Shown one piece after another: positions 9,838-23,356 of a stretch of DNA of 64,000 nucleotides. The notes beneath the pieces were generated by a model. That model was not told the origin of the DNA. It saw only the letters and a program-made list of their open reading frames with translations, and did no database searches. The position numbers and the translations under genes were made by a program. The number at the start of each line of letters is the position of its first letter. Position 1 is the stretch's first letter. The DNA is from Isoetes taiwanensis (lineage: Eukaryota > Streptophyta > Lycopodiopsida > Isoetales > Isoetaceae): positions 618,001 through 682,000 of the forward strand of contig JAJEKV010000213.1 in assembly GCA_021234155.1 (NCBI GenBank), read 5' to 3'.

Positions 9838-12800
9838 ATCCAGTTTCTTTGCTCAGCGTTTTACCCCTTCGATTTCCTTCAGAGCTCGAAAATGGAGGAA
9901 GCAAATCAGAATCGGAGGCCTCTGGCAGCAATAGCAGATTAGATTAAATGGCAGTAAACACATGCCTCCCCATACTGTTAGCCTCCAGGTTTTTAATGCC
10001 CAGATTGCAGGTTGGAGCTTCATGTGAATCTTTTTTGCCTTTAAGGTTGATTCTTTCAAGTTTTTTGCTTTTGCCTTCTCTTAACCGTGTGTTTTTATAG
10101 GCATGAAACAGAGGGAACGCTCTCAAAACTGCAGAGCATTAAGGAGCAAGTAGCTAGGTTTGAGACAAGGTAACCAGTTGGTTTTTCTTTTGAAATTTAG
10201 AAACGAATAAGCATAACAGGGATAGAGCAGAAACGTGGTAAGCAGGAGTAAGTATGCTATGTTCTTTCCTTTCCAGCAATAGGGCTGACGGATCTGGACC
10301 AAGACAAAGTCTATTTGTATGGCAATACAAATTATTGCAGCTCAACATTTTTCTCAGATCCAAAGGCAACATGATGAGCCTAATATTGTAATACTTGCTG
10401 GAACACCCACTTCAAATGTCTCTTTATCTGATAAGTAGAGAACATTCATCAGATGTTTTTTTACACCTAGATGCATAGAGCATTTGCAGGCATTGCCAAA
10501 CTCAAGTTTATATTCTAACCTACTAACCTACTATTCTAACTGTAGTTGAAGACGTCTATAAAATAGCATAGAAACACTCTGTAACAGCATGCAGCGGATC
10601 TTCCTGCAGTGATTCTTCACCGATTTTTATGTCGCAATATAGAACGAGCTTTAAGGATGCCTATAACCAGAATCTTCACACAAACAAAGGATTCCAACTT
10701 CTGTGCTATTGATGAGGCAAGACATAAATGCAGTTTCATCTTTTTTCCATTTTCCTCCTACATTTAAAAACACGCAAAATGCAGTTTCGTGCTTTTTCCA
10801 CTTTGGCTATTTAGGAACAAGAAAGTAACCTTGGATCGGTGCTAGAATCGTGATTCATTTCATTTCTTTGGACAACTATAGACGTTGATGGCAGACATAT
10901 GGAAGTAAAAAAGATGTACAAAGATAGGTGGATACAGTTCACCGAACAGTTGAAAATATCAAGAACATATCCCTATTTTTATTTCATCATTGCTAATTCT
11001 CTGCATTTTTTTCTAATTCTTATGCTTCTTACTGCATCTAAGAGCTTTTGGAATTTTTTGCTTGGCTTTCATTGCTCAGGTTAATCTGGCATCTGCAGGG
11101 ATATGACTCTGATCTGGCCCCTCTTTTGTGGCCGAAAATTTCATAATAAACTCCTGTGGCTTTCCCATTAGCATTCATCATAGTAGTCCTAAACCATGGG
11201 TCTGTTTAATTGCAAGATATGGCATCTTGCAAAAATTTTATGCTTGGTGAAGTATGGCATTTTAGAATCTTGGAGATATTATAGTTCCATTTTCAATTCA
11301 GTGATGTTTGTTTGTGTTTTTTCATCCCTAGATGGTAAGATATATAAGGCGGTAAGGTGTATAAGAGATGCGACTTCCATATACTTAGAATTCTCTATTA
11401 TTTGCAGGCAGCGAAATTCTCTGGTCAGTCGTGTGAAAAATAGCGTGTGAAGTAGCATGAGGGAGTGGAAGAGATGAGGCTAATGAGTATGCTAGTACCG
11501 ACCATCTTTGTAAAGCGCTTTGATAAATCTCAAGAAGAGGAAGAGGTGTGCCTGTTACTTGATTGTTAATTTCTTAAATAAAATCTAATACAATGGTCCT
11601 TTTTCCCGATTTTAAAATTCTCAAATCCGCACATTATATCAGAGACATTCAGTGATTGTGGTCCAATGTGTGCGATTAGGATTTCTATTGATTGGGAATA
11701 TGGATATATTAAAAAGCATGATAAATTTTTGAAAGAATAGTTTTGTAAATTATTCTTGAAGTTTTGAGTACTAATGCATGTTCTTGGTATGAGGGTATTT
11801 GCAAGGGTATTTGGTCCGCAGCTCCTGTGCTCCAGATGGTATAACTTTTGTCCATTTTTAGATTCACTTGGCATGCATTTGTTGGCCATACTGTTTAACA
11901 CTTTTTTCTTTTACTTTTGGGGTTCCTTAATGTACCTTTATTTTCCGAGGGAATTCTAATAGATTTATGCATTGCATTGCTGGCAACAGCTGTCAGTCTC
12001 CAAGGGTTTAGGTTTCCACATGCTTTCACTTTTTGCCAATGAAGGCAAATTCTCTTCCACATGCTAGCACTTCCTACCGTGGCAGAAAACGAACTCCAAA
12101 ACTAATTTTTTTTTAGTCCAGATCTCGCTTTAGCAACAAAAGTCTTCATGCATGTCAGTTTTGCCTCACCACTATGAATTTACATTGGATGCATATTTTT
12201 CTCTTTCGATTTATCTATTTTGGCAAAGCAGTTGAGTTATGATCTAATTTGAAACTTGGAATTGTGCAAGGTTGCTCTATTTCAATCAAATGCGGTAAAG
12301 TGTACATTAAACAAACTATTTTAGAATAATGGCTGAAGGAACGTTTTGACTAAGCTGGCACCTAAGTTTTGAAGGATATGTTTTTTTTTTCAGATGTTTA
12401 TTATGGACAAGGCGCATGAGGCTGGAAACAATATTTGCATAGGATATTTGAGTAATGAGGTCAAATCTTAAGTTCAAGATTCAATCTCAACTAATGTTAG
12501 GACAGATTGGAAATGATGGCATCAACCTATCCCCATTGATTTGGTCCCCCCATCATTTTCTGTGCGAGACATTAACAGTTCAATCAAGAAAAAATTGATC
12601 CTACTACGACAATTTTCTGTGCGAGACATGTCAATCACAGATTTTCTGTCACAATTTTTTTGATCCTATTAAGGCAACACAAATCGCACATTTGGTAGAA
12701 CTTTTGTGTACAACAATACCACACTCGATATCATAACAAGATATCAATACCAACATCCCAATTTACACTGCATTATAACAAGTTATCGAGAGACAACATA

Positions 12801-12990
12801 AATTTAGCCCTTCAACATACTACCTTTGATCTTATTGGCTTTTGATAATTATCCTAAACATCGATGCCTTTTGTAACTTATTGCATGAATCTGCAAATGC
12901 CACAGCTATAACAATAGTATTTAGACAATGCACCTAAGTGTTGGCAAGTCCAAATTGCAAATAACACGCATTAGCAATTAACACCTAAGG
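9838..12990. other. Intergenic or intronic, nothing recognised
   Basis: Short AT-rich open frames only. The stretch may contain introns or lost exons of the minus-strand gene ending at 8319, but no motif supports any of them. Confidence 0.35.
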
Positions 12991-14630
12991 ATGTTGGAAC
13001 ACACATTTGTTATGCCACCACAAACAGCTGCCACAACATGGTTTGACATGCTTACATTCCTAAGTACAAGCACACGAAAAAATGAGTATCATATAATAAA
13101 ATACATCGATACTCCAATTGATCAATCTAAAAAAATACCTATGCTTATGCGCGGCAACATTGAAATTCATGAAACGCTGGCAAATGCTATTGATGGTATT
13201 TATAGTTTTAGGATCCATGGCCGCATGAGCCATAAGATGTGAATCACTATTGTCGTCACAAGAGCATCAAGAGAATGCAAAACTTGCACAAATATACATC
13301 ATGGATGGTGATGACATGTAAGTAGAACATAGGATATCCATTTTTAATGGATCGAGACAAAAACTACCAATGCAAATTGGGAAGAGATTAGGAGGGAGTT
13401 ATTATATGGCCAATCACCAAGTAGTCGACCAGAGTTAGTGGCTAGAGTATTCCATATGAAGTAAAGGAATTGATAGATCTCATAACTAAGTATATTCGGC
13501 CGCATAATTGCAAAATTCTATGCTATTGAGTAGAGAGACTTGCCACATGTACATTTGTTGACTATGTTAGATCAGGCCGACAAGCCCTTCACAGTTGAAG
13601 AAATTGATCAAATCATTTGTGCTGAAATACCAAACAAGAATGCATATCTTGAATTGTATGAGGTGGTCACCGGTAATATGATGCATGCAATGTAGTACTG
13701 GATATCAAATAGTTCGTGCATACAAGATGGTAAGTGTACAAATTTTTACCCACTTGCATTTTCAGATGAGACAGTAGTTGTTGACAGATATCTTTGTATC
13801 GAAGAATGAATGATGACCAGAAAGTGAAAAAAGGTGATGTAAATCTGGACAATAGATGGGTCATGCCATATAATCCATGGCTAACATCGTACTTCAAGTG
13901 CCATAATGTTGAGGTATGCTGTTGTAAGGTCGTTAAATATTTCGCCAAGTATGTCTCCAAAGGGCCAGATATGATAAATGTGAACTTAGACACAACGAGT
14001 GATGGTGCATCGGCTAGCAGGGTATTCACCATAAACCATGATGAGATTGAATAATTTTTAAATACATGCTACTTCTCAGCTTCTACGGCATTATGAAGAA
14101 TTCTCTCATATGAAATACAACTATAATTTCCTGATGTCACTAGATTGGTTGTGCATCTCCCAATGCAACAAGATGTATACTATCGAGCAGGTATGAGCTT
14201 GGATACTATAAGAGATAAGAATAACGGGACAATGTTGACAATCTTTTTGGAGATGAATGCATGTGAAAATAGAGAGGCTACTCAATTGCTCTACCATATT
14301 TTTTCTAAAAAGTTTACCAATAAGAAATCCAGTAGAAAATGGCAGGTTAGATCTAACAACCAGAAGTTCCCCACTATTGGACGCATGTACTTTGGTAATC
14401 CTTCAGAAGGAGAGCGATACTATCTACGACCCATATTGACCAGCGTGACAGGTGCAATTAGTTTTGAAGGTTTGCGCTCTTTCAATGGGAATTTGTGTGC
14501 TCTTGCATTCGTCGCATGTTGCTTCAAGATGACACAGAATGGCTCAAGTCTCTTCCGGAAGTGGCAGCATGGGGCATGCCACCACAATTGCGGCACCTGT
14601 TTGCGTCACAAAAATAATTATGACAGCAAA
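12991..14630 (+). pseudogene. Helitron Rep/helicase fragment
   Basis: The segments occur in the order known for the Helitron N-terminal helicase-like/Rep protein. They are FRIHGRMSH; LAQIYIMDGDD; IICAEIPNKNAYLELYEVV; SCIQDGKCTNFYPLAFSDET; YRRMNDDQ then VMPYNPWL; a KYFAKYVSKGPD segment; HLPMQQDVYYRAG; IGRMYFGNPSEGERYYLRP; then DDTEWLKSLPEVA. Several frameshifts and stops break the reading. The sequence ends shortly after LRHLF, before the Pif1-type helicase domain. It is therefore a truncated relic of an autonomous rolling-circle element; neither terminus was identified. Confidence 0.9.
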
Positions 14631-15771
14631 TAATGTCCGTTCTTGCCAGTATCAACATGTGCTATTGTCAGAAATTGCATATATGGACGTTAAGGACCAA
14701 GTAAAAACACACGTCAAGATATTAGCCCGGCAATGCCGGGCACACGTTTACTAGTTGTTTTTTCATTTGAATCTCTGGGATTTCAAAATCGATTTGGTCC
14801 CAAATTGTCACAAATCCTCTATCCATTCTTGGGAACAAATGACATAACTTTTTCAATATATTTGTGCTCTATGGACGACCGGATACCAACATTAAACAAT
14901 CTAAATGTCTTATTTATCATATCTTCCAAGTGGGGTTGAGGATCACTTAGTGTTGGACTCAAGTGACACTTGTTCAAAGTCATTCCTGCCAATCAACTTC
15001 TTAGGAAATGTTTTACATAGAACACCGTTTAGATTAAAAAAAAAACAATGACAATGACCTTGTGACAAGCAGGATAGAGGTATGCCCTTTCATCATTAGA
15101 ATCTTTGTGGACACATGTGCAGCCACAACATTTACATTACTTTTTGGATTGCCAGAAGCATCAACTCTATGATTTGGTTCTGATAATTTTTGCACCTTTG
15201 TTAGTACTTTAGAGTTGATTTACTAAACTCTTGGCTTTGCTTTTGAACCTATTGGTATTGTTTCCATTCTTATGGACTCAACCCTTTGCACATTCAGAGA
15301 AACTGCATTAGTAGTTGGTAGATCATTTGTTCAAGGCTTTTCTTTATTTGTTCACGTTTTGCCCTAGTTGCTCGGTCTTGGGCTGCTTGGCTATTGGAAC
15401 ATTATGCTATATCTAACTGTGGAGCCAATGTTGAAGGTGGAAGCAGAAGGGGGAGAGGATTGCTATCACACTTGTCTAGAAATTTCTCAAAAAAATGTCA
15501 AGGATGTCCCTGCACTGGTCATCACTAACAAAAATCAAGCACTTCCTTTCTATTTTTAGATCTGTTCCGATATACCCACCTCCAACATGAAGTTTACAGC
15601 AAGTGATATCAAGTGGAGCAAAGTCTCAACAAGATAACTAGCCAGATTGATTGTGAACCTATATCTATTTAGGGCACCCTTGCCAATAATACAACAGTAA
15701 TGTCCCTTCAGAAGAGACGATCCTTAAGATCATTAACTTCTTCCTTGTCCTCCATCTTGTCATCTCCCCCC
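14631..15771. other. Possible Helitron remainder, nothing recognised
   Basis: Short open frames only (for example 14733-14939 and 15368-15559), with no helicase motif. The Pif1-type domain expected after the Rep fragment is absent. Confidence 0.35.
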
Positions 15772-17788
15772 CTTTTTTTGGAAGAACAAGAAACCTATAT
15801 TAAGAGAAAAATGTATTACATAAGAATGCTAAGAAAGGTGATGATAACTTCAAAACTCATTCTAGATATCAAATACAGGTCGTGCAGACGAGATTTAATT
15901 TCTACAGAAAGGTTTGGAGCTGGAGTGCATTCACCCCTGAAGACTATTTGACATTTGTGCTAAAGCCCTGAAAATATTAAATGCCCACTTCTCGAAATAT
16001 GCCCACCTTGAAGGACTAAGATCAAGGAGAATTTTCTAGCTTGTGGGATGCTGCAGAACTGTTTCCCGAATGGGATATAGATGATCACCTAAGACAATAG
16101 GCAATGCTCTATTGACTTAGGAGCGACTTTATAGATTGGACAAAGAGGGCAAATGACCAGGTTAAACGAATGAACTCTAACGTTAATCTCATCTCCCTGT
16201 GCAAAACTTGTCAAAGGAAAACAGACTATTTTGGAAGTACGTTTTGCCCCATACCTTAGACCAAACTAGCCTGTGACTGACATCTGGAACTACACATTGC
16301 CAATGAGATGGAGGAGGCCAAGAAGGTTGCATAGTGAGGTACTTATAGCACCTTCTCACAAAAAGCTTATTCCAAGAAATGTCCCCTGTAAACTTCCATA
16401 CACACTCCGTGGCAACATTGGCCCATACCGGGATGTTGTCAGCCACTACTTCCCATTTCCTATCATATTTGCAGTGCTGCTTGAAAATGTACAATGCTGC
16501 CAAAGATGTCATACCCTCTTGCAACTCCTATTTTTTCTTTTTCATGCATGTGAATCTGCCATAAGGATAGGTGGAGGGTGCTTTTGGTTAGCGCTTAAGA
16601 TGCAATGTTTTACACCATTTGTAAATAAATCATTAAAAGCACATTTTGTTCAGCAATTTCTTCCAATCCTCATAATCATCTCGTGCCAAAGATGCCAGAT
16701 AAATGCCTTAATTCTTGGAGTAATGGGGGAATTCCACATGAACTTCAAATTAACAAAGCAGGTAATTCTCCATTTAGTGTGCAGAGTAATGGTAAAGCCT
16801 CTAAACAAATATTTGTAAGCTTTATTAACCTTGTACCCGGATTACCATTAACATGCCACTGGATATCCTGATCATGCCATGTTCCTTGAATGATGCAATG
16901 CTTGATTGCCTGATAAAGTCCTTCATTTTCACCATCCAGATTAGTTAAGGCAAAATTATGGAAATCAATAAAATGAACACCATTAAACAGTGTGGGACAA
17001 ACTCTAAAAACCCAACAAGTATATTTCCTGTATAATTTATGCTAGGCGTAAGGGGCCTATGAAAATTTAGATTTCATCCGGAAAAATATAAAGAAACCCA
17101 CGAATTTTGACCGGAAAACTTCCTGGAATTTTTTTTCTCTATCGGAAATTCTTGATTTCAACAGGTAGGATGCTAGTGTTCCTAGGAACTCGGCACACAC
17201 TGCCATTAAACAAATGAGAAATGTGAGTAATACCCATATCTGTCCACTTCCTGCATTGAGTAGGGAAATTCATAGCAAGACACGTGTTAGGATTATTGAG
17301 AATCAAGGAAGGATTCCAAAAAATCGTTTGGTCTCTGGAGAGGCCTTCCTTCCAAGTGTACATCTTGTAGACTTCTTTCCAAGCCCTTATCCATTTCTTA
17401 ATAATCTCAGGAATGCTATTAGGGACTTTGAAGTCAAAGAACAAGCTGTCAGGAAGCTGCATATGGAGATTCCTCCAATCAAAAGGTCTCCACTTAGATA
17501 AGTAATGCCTAATCAGATCAGACACTGGATGCCCTGCTCTAAAGATATATTTGGCAGCCAAAGCCAGCCCCTGTTTCTCAATATCAAGAACTCCAAGATC
17601 ACCATTTTTCCTTTTCTTCATGCATTCTTTCATAGACACAGGGATCCAGGTTCTGTTGCTATATCCTCTAGCAATGAATCTATCCAAGATGCTTTGAAGC
17701 TTGGAGGTGACCTTCTTCGGGGCCATAAGAATAGAGGAATGATACATATGAGAGCAGGATATAACAGAATTGGCTAAAATAACTCTCA
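15772..17788 (-). mobile_element. LINE 3' half, minus strand
   Basis: The open part at 17139-17789 reads RVILANSVIS, a basic thumb-like region, GDLGVLDIEKQGLALAAKYI and WRNLHMQLPDSLFFDF. This is the post-RT region of plant L1 elements. Further along the minus strand a frame gives CPLCPIYKVAPKSIEHCLL, a C-x2-C...H-x-C zinc knuckle, near 16110. On the plus strand a T-run at 15773-15779 marks the poly(A) end. There are many stops. The 5' side stops exactly where the inverted-repeat end at 17789 begins. Confidence 0.8.
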
Positions 17789-17970
17789 AGTCGCATTTAA
17801 TTAAAGTGGGTCAGATCTTGACGTTTGGGTCTCAGACTGAAAATGGAACTCATACTAGAAAAAAAAAATTTACTGAATTGAATGCATGTATAGAATTACA
17901 CATCGTATACTAAGAACTGGGTCACTTATTTTCCTCATAAATATTACAAGCCATGAGTTGAGAAAGCGTT
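17789..17970 (+). repeat. Terminal region of a TIR element (same family as 49951-54525)
   Basis: The first 24 bases differ at two positions from the 24-bp terminal repeat of the element at 49951-54525 (shared core ATTTAATTAAAGTGGG). The likeness continues loosely for about 150 bp, to GTTGAGAAAG. The matching other end was not found in the window, so the element is either truncated or larger than I can trace. The DUF7869-type gene at 18.2-19.7 kb lies just inside this end. Confidence 0.6.
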
Positions 17971-18030
17971 CAAGCTTCTCAATTTTATCTACCCTTATAC
18001 AGTGCTATAGCATGGAGGTTGCTCATGGCT

Positions 18031-18153
18031 TCGTCCATCTCCCTTTTGGGGATCTTGTGGGTCTTGTCCTTTGAAATGTGACAGTTGGATAGGATCGTCC
18101 ATCTCCCTTTTGGGGATCTTGTAGGTTGTCCTTTGAAATGTGACAAGTTGGAT
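18031..18153 (+). repeat. Tandem duplication, period 64 bp
   Basis: TCGTCCATCTCCCTTTTGGG begins at 18031 and again at 18095. The copies differ by a few bases. Confidence 0.8.
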
Positions 18154-18223
18154 ATGACCATACCACACACTCCACCAATTCCCTCCTTTGAGGATTAGCA
18201 TGATTTGTCCTCCACTTCTTCTC

Positions 18224-19700
18224 CTAGCAGTCGGTGTATTGCTCCTTCAAGTTGCCCCTCTTGTGCCTTCCAACGGGCTCCCAATATTGAACCTGGAATC
18301 CAAGACGCAGCTCCTCTCCATCAGGCATACTGGTGGTAACATCAAAGAGTCCCATCCCTAACCAAATTGGACAATCTTCATCGTCAGGCCTTACTAGCAC
18401 AAAGTATCCTTCCTTAATGTCCTCAAAAGGATCCCACTCAAGAAGATCAACCCACTTCAGCTTTGAAGCCTTGCTTCCCACAAACCACTTGGAGCTGATG
18501 CAAACGGGCTTCCCTGTCTACAAGACTATCAAACACAGTTAGTCCAAACAGTCTGGAATCTCCAAATCAAAGTCTCTCGGCACAACTTATCCACCCAACC
18601 GGGCTCTGATTTGCAAACACGACAAGTCTAAGCTCAAATTCCTCCCAATTCTGAGAGTCTGCTAACCAACTGGAAAGCCTCTCTGGGAATCTCTGGAATT
18701 CTCTAGAGCAAAGGAGGCACTTAAATTCAACCATAAATTATTAGAGGATTTACAGCAGTCAAACTTCTATATCACACTAGACACTTTTCGCTTACTCAAT
18801 TCAGCAGATCCGATTCATTTATACTACTCTAAAAGGTGTTGGTTGATCTAATTTTGGTTTACCTTTTACCTTTTATGCCGAATCCAGCCATCTCGGACCC
18901 GTCTCTCGGTTCCCTCCCCGCATGGTTGTTCTGTTTCTAAGCATGTCACAACTTTCTCTCAATAATTGATTAGGGAGTCCATGTGATTTTTCTTCAGAGT
19001 GGAGGTGTGCTTTTTTCGCAAGCAAGATATTTTTATTTCATTGATAAAAGAGGGTACATTGACCTTATTTTGAGGCTCCACAATAGGCCAGTGGAGGTGT
19101 GCTTTCCATTTCGAATATCATCCCAGTGCGTTATATAATCCTTGATGCCCTTCACTAGTTGGCTAGAGTCTTTAACAGTCTTGAAGGGAGGAAGTGGTTT
19201 TGGCTGCCCTCTAGGAATAAGAACTTCACATGTAGCCCCCCTTTGCCACAACTCGATTCCTTGTACAGGCATCCACAACTTATCACCTGGTCTCCACTTA
19301 TATTGCATGATCGGTATACCATCCCTGACCCAAAACTTGAACTGAAGTGGCTTTGTGTGTCCTGTCAACTAATCCTTACCATCTAGCAAGTATCCCTCGA
19401 CAAATGATTTCCAATCTGCAACCTCATCCATCAAGAAAGCCATTGGGTTGGGGTCAATGCAGTTCTCAAACACATCCATTAGTTCAGGGAGACTAGTCAC
19501 GTTTTCTCTCATGAGCTTGGTAGAGAAAGTTCCAAAGAATGCATCTATATCATCATGCGTATGCCCAACCATCATGAACCCCACCTTCACAATCTTGAAT
19601 ACTCCCACTGCTGTCAAGTATGACATTGCCTCCAACATCCATCTATTCTTGTTTTCTTTCCAACAGTTGTCCAATTGAACACATAGCTCTTATGACAGTT
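18224..19700 (-). pseudogene. DUF7869-type transposon-derived protein (C-terminal half)
   Basis: The most upstream exon reads VQLDNCWKENKN, then VGFMMVGHTHDDIDAFFG. From memory, the D-N-x-x-x-E-N-K-N and G-H-T-H-D-D-I-D motifs define the DUF7869 family, thought to be an RNase H-like transposase-related domain. One in-frame TAG (19369-19371) follows LLDGKD. The frame then continues as LTGHTKPLQFKFWVRDG to KHTST. There a 76-bp insertion (19014-19089) interrupts it. A last exon, with acceptor AGACAG near 18513, contains GYFVLVRPDDEDCPIWLG and FQVQYWEPVGRHKRGN. Exons before the DN motif are missing. It is a broken copy of an element gene rather than an active host gene. Confidence 0.7.
18998..19105 (-). 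mobile_element. Very short LINE-type insertion with 16-bp target duplication
   Basis: AGTGGAGGTGTGCTTT occurs at 18998-19013 and 19090-19105. The 76 bases between start with a T-rich stretch and resemble LINE 3' ends elsewhere in the window (TTTTTATTTCATTGATAAAA). This looks like an extremely 5'-truncated minus-strand LINE copy. It lies inside the coding part of the DUF7869-type gene. Confidence 0.75.
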
Positions 19701-21386
19701 GTTTTTTAAGTAAGGGGAAGTCATCTCAAGAGAGAGAGACTTTTTTCTGCCAGGATGTTCATGGAACTGCCAAGTGATGAGATTTGCTCAGCATAGCTTG
19801 ATCGTGCCTGTGTTTTCTTGGTTGAATCGTGCCTCAGTCGTCTTATGGATAGCCATAGTTTTGCCAGGCTGCAGAGACTTGCCATGAGAGGAGCAGTCGT
19901 ATGCTGTCGGGGAGCTTTTGCATTTACCTAGTCTTCCACAATTTTCTACGGACCAAAGAATAGAAAAGGGTAAGAGTATTCGGATTATTTACTGTTAGTT
20001 TTTTGTGAGATTGCAATAGTATTCTTGGCTCTCAGTGTACATATTTGTCTGGCCATAGGTGTTCTTTATAATTCCATGCTTTTTTATTTCTAGCTTTCTC
20101 CATTTGCACAGATACTGCTGAACAAATGTGATATGAGAGAGTGTTTGAAGTCGCTTTGGTTTTTTGAATCTTTCGCTATTGTTTCAATCTTTTCTCTGGA
20201 ATCTTATGACATTTGTATGATTCTTCTTACTCTCTACAATCTTACAGTGTTGGTATAATGGTTTTACATGAAGATGATTTGAAGCAACCCCTATGTGTTA
20301 ATAGTGGCCGGAATGGTACTGACTGAAGCTTTGTTATTTCATTCATTAGTCACATTGATTTGACATACATTGGTAGATGCATTAATTTGTTGCAGATCTA
20401 GAAGAGGGAACTGCAGATGAACATCCTTGTGCTCCTCCAGATGTTGCAGTAAATGATATGTTACTAGATGTTAATCATAAAGTTACACATAGTAGAATGT
20501 TTTATACTTTCAGGACTCCATTTGTGGCAACATGAGATGGAAAACATTTTACGTCTTTGGCTAATCTAGACCAGCTATTTAGTATTAGTGGTTCTGAAGG
20601 TTAGTGCATCTTTATTTTTTTCGCAGCTCATGCAACTATAATTGTTGTTTGACAATGGCAGAATTTTATTATTGATTTATTTTATGCAGCTCATTAAATT
20701 GCAGTCTACAATATTGGATCTACAGCCTTCTACAAGTATGTCCTCATTTCCTCTCTGAAATAGATATATAGGGACATTTATATGCTTTAAAGAATGGAAA
20801 CTAAACTATAGACATTCTTAAATTTATCAGGTTCCCATCTCAATTGGTGTGTCTACACATGCTTCAATTGTTTTATGCAAGACGGGGAGGAAAGAAGCAT
20901 GTGCGAGCAAGGAAGTAGCCTATAATTGTTCAGAAGATCAGATTAGTTGATTAGTTCTGCGTGCTCTTTATGGCATGATTGTCAGTATAATTTGAGGGTT
21001 ATATTGTCTAGGTATGCTCTGTTGAAACCCTTTCTTAGCAAATGTCTGTGAGTGCCAATCCGGCTACCCATTCCCTCATTTGCCCACTTTCGATTTGCGG
21101 ATATAAGAGCTAGCTAACAACAAAGGCAGGATGGATAAGGCAGATTATCAGTTGCAACATGAAAATCAGAATAAGAAAAGTGTGCATGCAAAAGGATAGC
21201 ATACTTCATAGCGAAAGCAAAGTTTTCAGGAAAAGATGCCAGCAGGGCATAGATTTGATGCCAAATCACGGCTTCAATTTCTTGATCGGATCCAAATTTG
21301 TCATTTGGGTATGCATGGCATTGGGGATCGAGATGGTAGAATAGTAGATTCACGTCTTTTCTTCAAATACTGGGTTATAGAAGAGA
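19701..21386. other. Intergenic, one weak exon-like segment
   Basis: An open stretch at about 20396-20500 reads DLEEGTADEHPCAPPDVA on the plus strand and meets a stop soon after. No family is recognised. The rest is AT-rich with no motif. Confidence 0.3.
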
Positions 21387-21935
21387 CATTAGGGATTTTT
21401 TGAGATCATAAAAGGGCCTTCTAAGAGTTGCTGACTAAGCTATATGAACTACCAATCAGAAAATAGATATGGTAATCCAGTCAGCAAAACAGTTATAACT
21501 AACTCACTGGATCACATTTTCTAGCATAAGTGTTGATAGAAAAGTCCAAATGAGTTCTTGTTTGGTGCAATAGATAGATCTCATTGAGATCTTTCCAACC
21601 TTGGGTGGTTTGCATAACTTTTAGCCCGTAGGATAGTAAAAAATGGTAAAAACCATATTTTTTGGAGTTTTGACAATCATAAATGGTTAAAATATGTGCA
21701 AAGCACCTAAGGTTGGAAAGATCTCAATGACATCTATCTATTGCACTAAAGGAGAGCTCATTTGGACTTTTCTATCAATAGTTATACTAGAAAATGTGAT
21801 TCAGTGAGTTAGTTATAACAGTTTTGCTGACTGGACCCGTCAGGCTCTGATTTCTGATTGGTAGTTCATTTATCTTCATTTGGCTTAGTTGGCATGTTTT
21901 GAAGGCCCTTTTTTAATCTCAAAAAAACCCTAATG
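21387..21935. mobile_element. Foldback/MITE-like element, long imperfect arms
   Basis: The left arm starts CATTAGGGATTTTTTGAGAT and the right arm ends with its near reverse complement. Arms of about 240 bp pair with scattered mismatches and one insertion (shared parts include GAACTACCAATCAGAAA, CAGTTATAACTAACTCACTG and GAAAAGTCCAAATGAG). A loop of about 60 bp near 21640-21700 separates them. No ORF. Confidence 0.8.
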
Positions 21936-23356
21936 ACCCCATCAGAGCTGAAAATCCAAAATGCGATTGAATTTCTTATGTTCAAGCAAAACTCAATTCA
22001 ATATACTAAAGCAAAAATTGAAAACAAGAAGGAAAATACGCCAACGAATGGGTTGACGAGAGGCGGACAAAAGAAAAGGCTCTTCCAGTAGACAGGGCTA
22101 CAATTGGCTTCTAGCAGAAAAGAAAAAGGCGTCGTACCGACAGCATTTGGCAGGTTGGATTGAAGAAGAAAGCTTGGGAAATTGATTAGGAAGCTCAAAG
22201 TAGAGACATATCAAGGAATTGTTTGTCCACTGTTCTATGCTTGCGTCTGATGAGAGGATTTTTTTTGGCAACAAAAGTAAACAATTAGAAGAGGGTACTC
22301 TCTGTTCAAACAGTACAAAGGCTGCATAAGATTCAAGTAACAAAAGTAAACAGTTAGAAGAGGGTACTCTCTGTTCAAACAGGACAAAAGCTACATAAAG
22401 GGATGAGAAACAGGAAGGTTTATTATTGCTGCTTTATTTTTGTACAAATTATCTATGGCCTTTTAGTTCCTTTCCTTTTTCGAAGATTATGTATGGTCTT
22501 TTATATCCTTCTTCTTCTAGGTCTTTCAGAATATGGTGTTCCCTTTTTTTTTCCACTAGATGATATGGTATTCCAAGAAAATGGTCTTCATGCATCTAAC
22601 TTTCTCATCTCATAAAATATCATTCACATGAATTGTGATCACTTTTTTCAAGATCGCCATGTCGACGGGCGTCGAGTGCTTTGTTGCTACCTAAATCTGG
22701 TACCAACAAAACTGGAGATCTTCTCTTGGCCCTTAAAGACCGGTCTGAGAGGCAGTTGCATGTGGCTGCCTTATCATTGTTACACTAAAATAATTAATAA
22801 AGAAATAAATAAATGCCTTTTCCCTTAGTAGTGGTCTGTACCTATCTAAAGAATTGGGGTAAAATTGTTGCCTAAAATGTGGCCATTACCAAGACATATA
22901 TTGAATGGAAACACCGTCCTGGACTGTACACCATCGTAGCTTTCCTCGCACCACTATAAGCACACAACTGTTAGGAAAAAAAAAAAAAGAAACTTGAGTT
23001 ACCATCGTGGCTTTCCTCGCACCACTATAAGCACACAACTATTAGGAAAAAGAAGAAGAAACTTGAGTTATAATCGGATTCAAGGGAAAGCATTCAAGTG
23101 AAGATGAATGTTTACAACATCAACGTTGCTACATAAATTAAAATCTTCATTTGTTTTAACTTGCCTAAAGCATTCGAAGGACAACCCTTACTTTGTTAGT
23201 ACCCTATTTTAGTACATAAGCATCTTGAAATGCAGGTTCTTTGATACTTTAATTAAGTACTCACATAAGCGTTTTCAAACCAAATCTGAAATAACTCCTG
23301 TTGCCACATAAACCACAACAAATTCTATAAAAGGATCCTTTATCATTCACCCACCT
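21936..23356. repeat. Intergenic with two local tandem duplications
   Basis: 22270-22399 holds two copies of a 69-bp unit containing GAAGAGGGTACTCTCTGTTC. 22930-23069 holds two copies of a 70-bp unit containing CTTTCCTCGCACCACTATAA. No supported gene. Confidence 0.7.
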
